A stretch of 64,000 nucleotides of DNA, from assembly GCA_008802785.1 (NCBI GenBank), contig VUYT01000020.1, positions 124,001-188,000 on the forward strand, given 5' to 3'. A model generated the notes under the pieces. That model searched no databases. It worked only from the letters and a program-made list of their open reading frames with translations, and had not been told where the DNA came from. Source of the DNA: Symmetrospora coprosmae. Its lineage: Eukaryota; Basidiomycota; Cystobasidiomycetes; Symmetrosporaceae. The position numbers and the translations under genes are program-made. This document shows, piece after piece, positions 62,477 through 64,000 of this stretch (the first letter of the stretch is position 1; every line of letters begins with the position of its first letter).

Positions 62477-64000
62477 TCAGTGCTTGGTTGACTCAAGTCG
62501 CCTCGTTCCGCGTCCTGATGCTCTCTTGTGCTTCATCCTTCGCGCAAGGACGATGCTGCCGTTGGTGCACTTTGTGCCTGGTGCCACCGAGCCCATGTCG
62601 GTGACACCGGTACCATCGGCATTGCACACCGAGAAGGTGGTCCCGTCGGTGGAGCACTTGAGCTCATTAGGCTTGCACGAGCTCTTGGTATTGGCCAAAG
62701 TGCCCGTGCTAGCCGGCGCAAGAGCGATGGCACCATCCTTGCAGACAGTGCCAGGTGCAACAGAGCCTGATAGGGAAAGGAGGGCGCGTTGAGGTCAGGA
62801 AACTGATCAGAAGTAAGGGTGCTTGTTCCACAGCTCACCCATGTTGACCCAAGCACCGCTCGAGCAGACTGAGAACGACTGGCCGCCTGCAGAGCACCTC
62901 ATGCCGTCTCCAGAGCATGTGGCGGAACCAGTATCCATGCCAGGAACAGCTGGTGCAGACGAGACCTTGGGCGCGGTAGAGGGCGGAACGATAGATGAAG
63001 GGGCGACCGTCGACGAACCCCTGTTGCGGCCAAGAGCCAGGGTCGCCTTGGAGGAGGAGGCGACTGGAGCGCTAGAAGGAGCTGGTGCACCGGAAGGAGT
63101 GGCACTGGCCTGCGTGGCACTGCTGGATTTGGGAGCTCGACCCAGAGAGAGTGTCGCAGGTGGCCCGGAAGCTTGCGAGCTGGTCTGAGGAGCAGTCTCT
63201 GGTGTCTTTTCAGGTGCACTAGCTGACGGCGTGCTGCCATCGGCCCCACTCCCTCCGCCCGCTGCACCGTTCCCAGAAAGAGTGACAAAGCTGGACTCGC
63301 CAGTGATCTTGTCATCCGGGCAGTTGGTGATTTTGAGGTCATCCTTGGTTGGCTTTTTCCCGCTCCAGATGCCTCCGTACTCGACAGACTCTCCAGGGTT
63401 TGGGAAGACCAGCTCGTCTTGCTCGACGGTGTTGCATGTGCCTGCGCCGAAAATGTTGGCTTCAAAGATGCGTGGGACCTTGAGAGGAGCGGTCGAGGAG
63501 CTCTCGATGTCGACGGCAGCGCAGTTCTGGTACATCTCGCGGTTTCCTCTGTGGTCGAGTAGCGCAAGTCAGCTCCGGTTTCGGCGACCTTGCTTTGCTG
63601 ATTGACACGCACACTTTGTTGAACCAGGTCCAAGAAAACAAGATGTTCTTGCCAGCCGGAACATTCGATGGGATCTAGTGGGTATGAGACACAGTCAGTA
63701 CGTGCTGCTATACCAACATTCAGCACTCCGAAACACACCTTGAAAGTGTAGCTCTCCTGCATGGGGCAGCCGCCAATGACGGAATGGATGACACCGAAGG
63801 ACTTGCCTCCATCGCTGCAAAGGGGAATGACGTTGTAGGATTCAGTCTCGGGGCCGATGTAGGGAGGCAGAGCTACATGGCGCTCTCAGGAAACTTACTA
63901 GCTCAGTGCGAACTGGCAGGATCCTCCTTCGTGTTTTGCGCCACCCGGCGCGAAGCTCGCGGTGAAGGAGCTTCCAGCCTTTAGTGTCTCGACAGAGGTG
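62477..64000 (-). CDS. AA11-type lytic polysaccharide monooxygenase with two C-terminal Cys modules (partial)
   Basis: The gene enters from the right edge, so the signal peptide and N-terminal copper-binding His are outside the window. Visible catalytic-domain blocks are KAGSSFTASFAPGGAKHEGG (second His region), SCQFALSYDGGKSFGVIHSV, IGGCPM, IPSNVPAGKNILFSWTWFNK and VGNREMYQNCAAVDIE, which follow AA11 (chitin-oxidising) LPMOs. A Ser/Pro/Ala linker of about 120 residues leads to two tandem modules. Module one runs from CSGDGMRCSAGGQSFSVC to MGSVAPGTVCKDGAIALA, and module two from CKPNELKCSTDGTTFSVC to MGSVAPGTKCTNGSIVLA. They resemble X278-type chitin-binding modules known from AA11 enzymes. 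The end ...RRLESTKH is basic. Confidence 0.75.

Noticed and set aside
1-64000. Transposons, LTR or virus-derived elements, CRISPR arrays, secondary-metabolite cluster
   Set aside because: No transposase, reverse transcriptase, capsid, long terminal repeat, regular spacer array or backbone synthase is visible; the genes are housekeeping or scattered accessory genes.

Overview
The window is nuclear DNA from a basidiomycete fungus. It is GC-rich and gene-dense. Nearly every gene is interrupted by several short introns (about 50-110 nt) that start GTGAGT, GTAAGT or GTGCGT, carry a CTGAC/CTGAG-type branch site and end in CAG or TAG. A Fuz7/Ste7-type MAP kinase kinase, a YPK1-type kinase with an N-terminal C2-like region and a CsbD-like stress protein point to Ustilaginomycotina (smut lineage). 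That placement is an inference. I see about 30 protein-coding genes, two of them cut by the window edges. I see no tRNA, rRNA, CRISPR array or recognisable transposon, and no virus-derived element.

Layout, left to right. 1-11.3 kb, all plus strand: the 3' end of an unidentified gene, SEC1 (exocytic SNARE regulator), HSE1 (ESCRT-0), ERG26 (sterol C-4 demethylation), RPL30. 11.8-19.8 kb, minus strand: SEC53 phosphomannomutase, an unidentified Ser-rich protein, ARP9 (chromatin remodeller actin-related protein), an Acinus-like SAP/RRM protein. 20.1-23.8 kb, plus: a mitochondrial Ohr/OsmC peroxidase and ALG8. 23.9-31.0 kb, minus: SET9 (histone H4K20 methyltransferase), a GTPBP1-type translational GTPase, Rab4. 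31.4-36.7 kb, plus: a large disordered protein with a UBZ4 finger, a CsbD-like protein and a small basic protein. 36.9-38.8 kb, minus: a secreted GH27 alpha-galactosidase. 39.6-45.5 kb, plus: RNR1 (with MluI cell-cycle boxes upstream) and the MAPKK. 45.8-49 kb: RRP41 (minus), a small C2H2 protein (plus), NIF3-family protein (minus). 49.8-64 kb: a tyrosine-kinase-like kinase with a C1-type zinc module (plus), CPD photolyase (minus), YPK1 (plus), a small conserved-looking protein (plus), an F-box/LRR-like protein (plus), an OB-fold-like protein (minus), and a partial AA11-type LPMO with two tandem C-terminal cysteine modules (minus, open at the right edge).

Most genes are housekeeping. Two themes recur. 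One is glycosylation and secretion: SEC1, SEC53, ALG8, Rab4, HSE1. The other is genome maintenance and chromatin: RNR1, photolyase, UBZ4 protein, SET9, ARP9, OB-fold protein. Neighbouring genes do not look co-transcribed; several pairs are divergent across 170-370 bp.

The most unusual points are at gene-structure level. RPL30 has its start codon split by an intron. Catalytic motifs sit on 13-nt and 29-nt micro-exons in Rab4 and SEC53. ARP9 has two stop-free introns whose length is a multiple of three. The photolyase has an N-terminal extension resembling a mitochondrial presequence. Several partly characterised proteins (UBZ4, OB-fold, TKL+C1, duplicated LPMO tail) deserve follow-up. I did not find a convincing new multi-gene system. 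Exon joins were made by eye from splice signals and family similarity.
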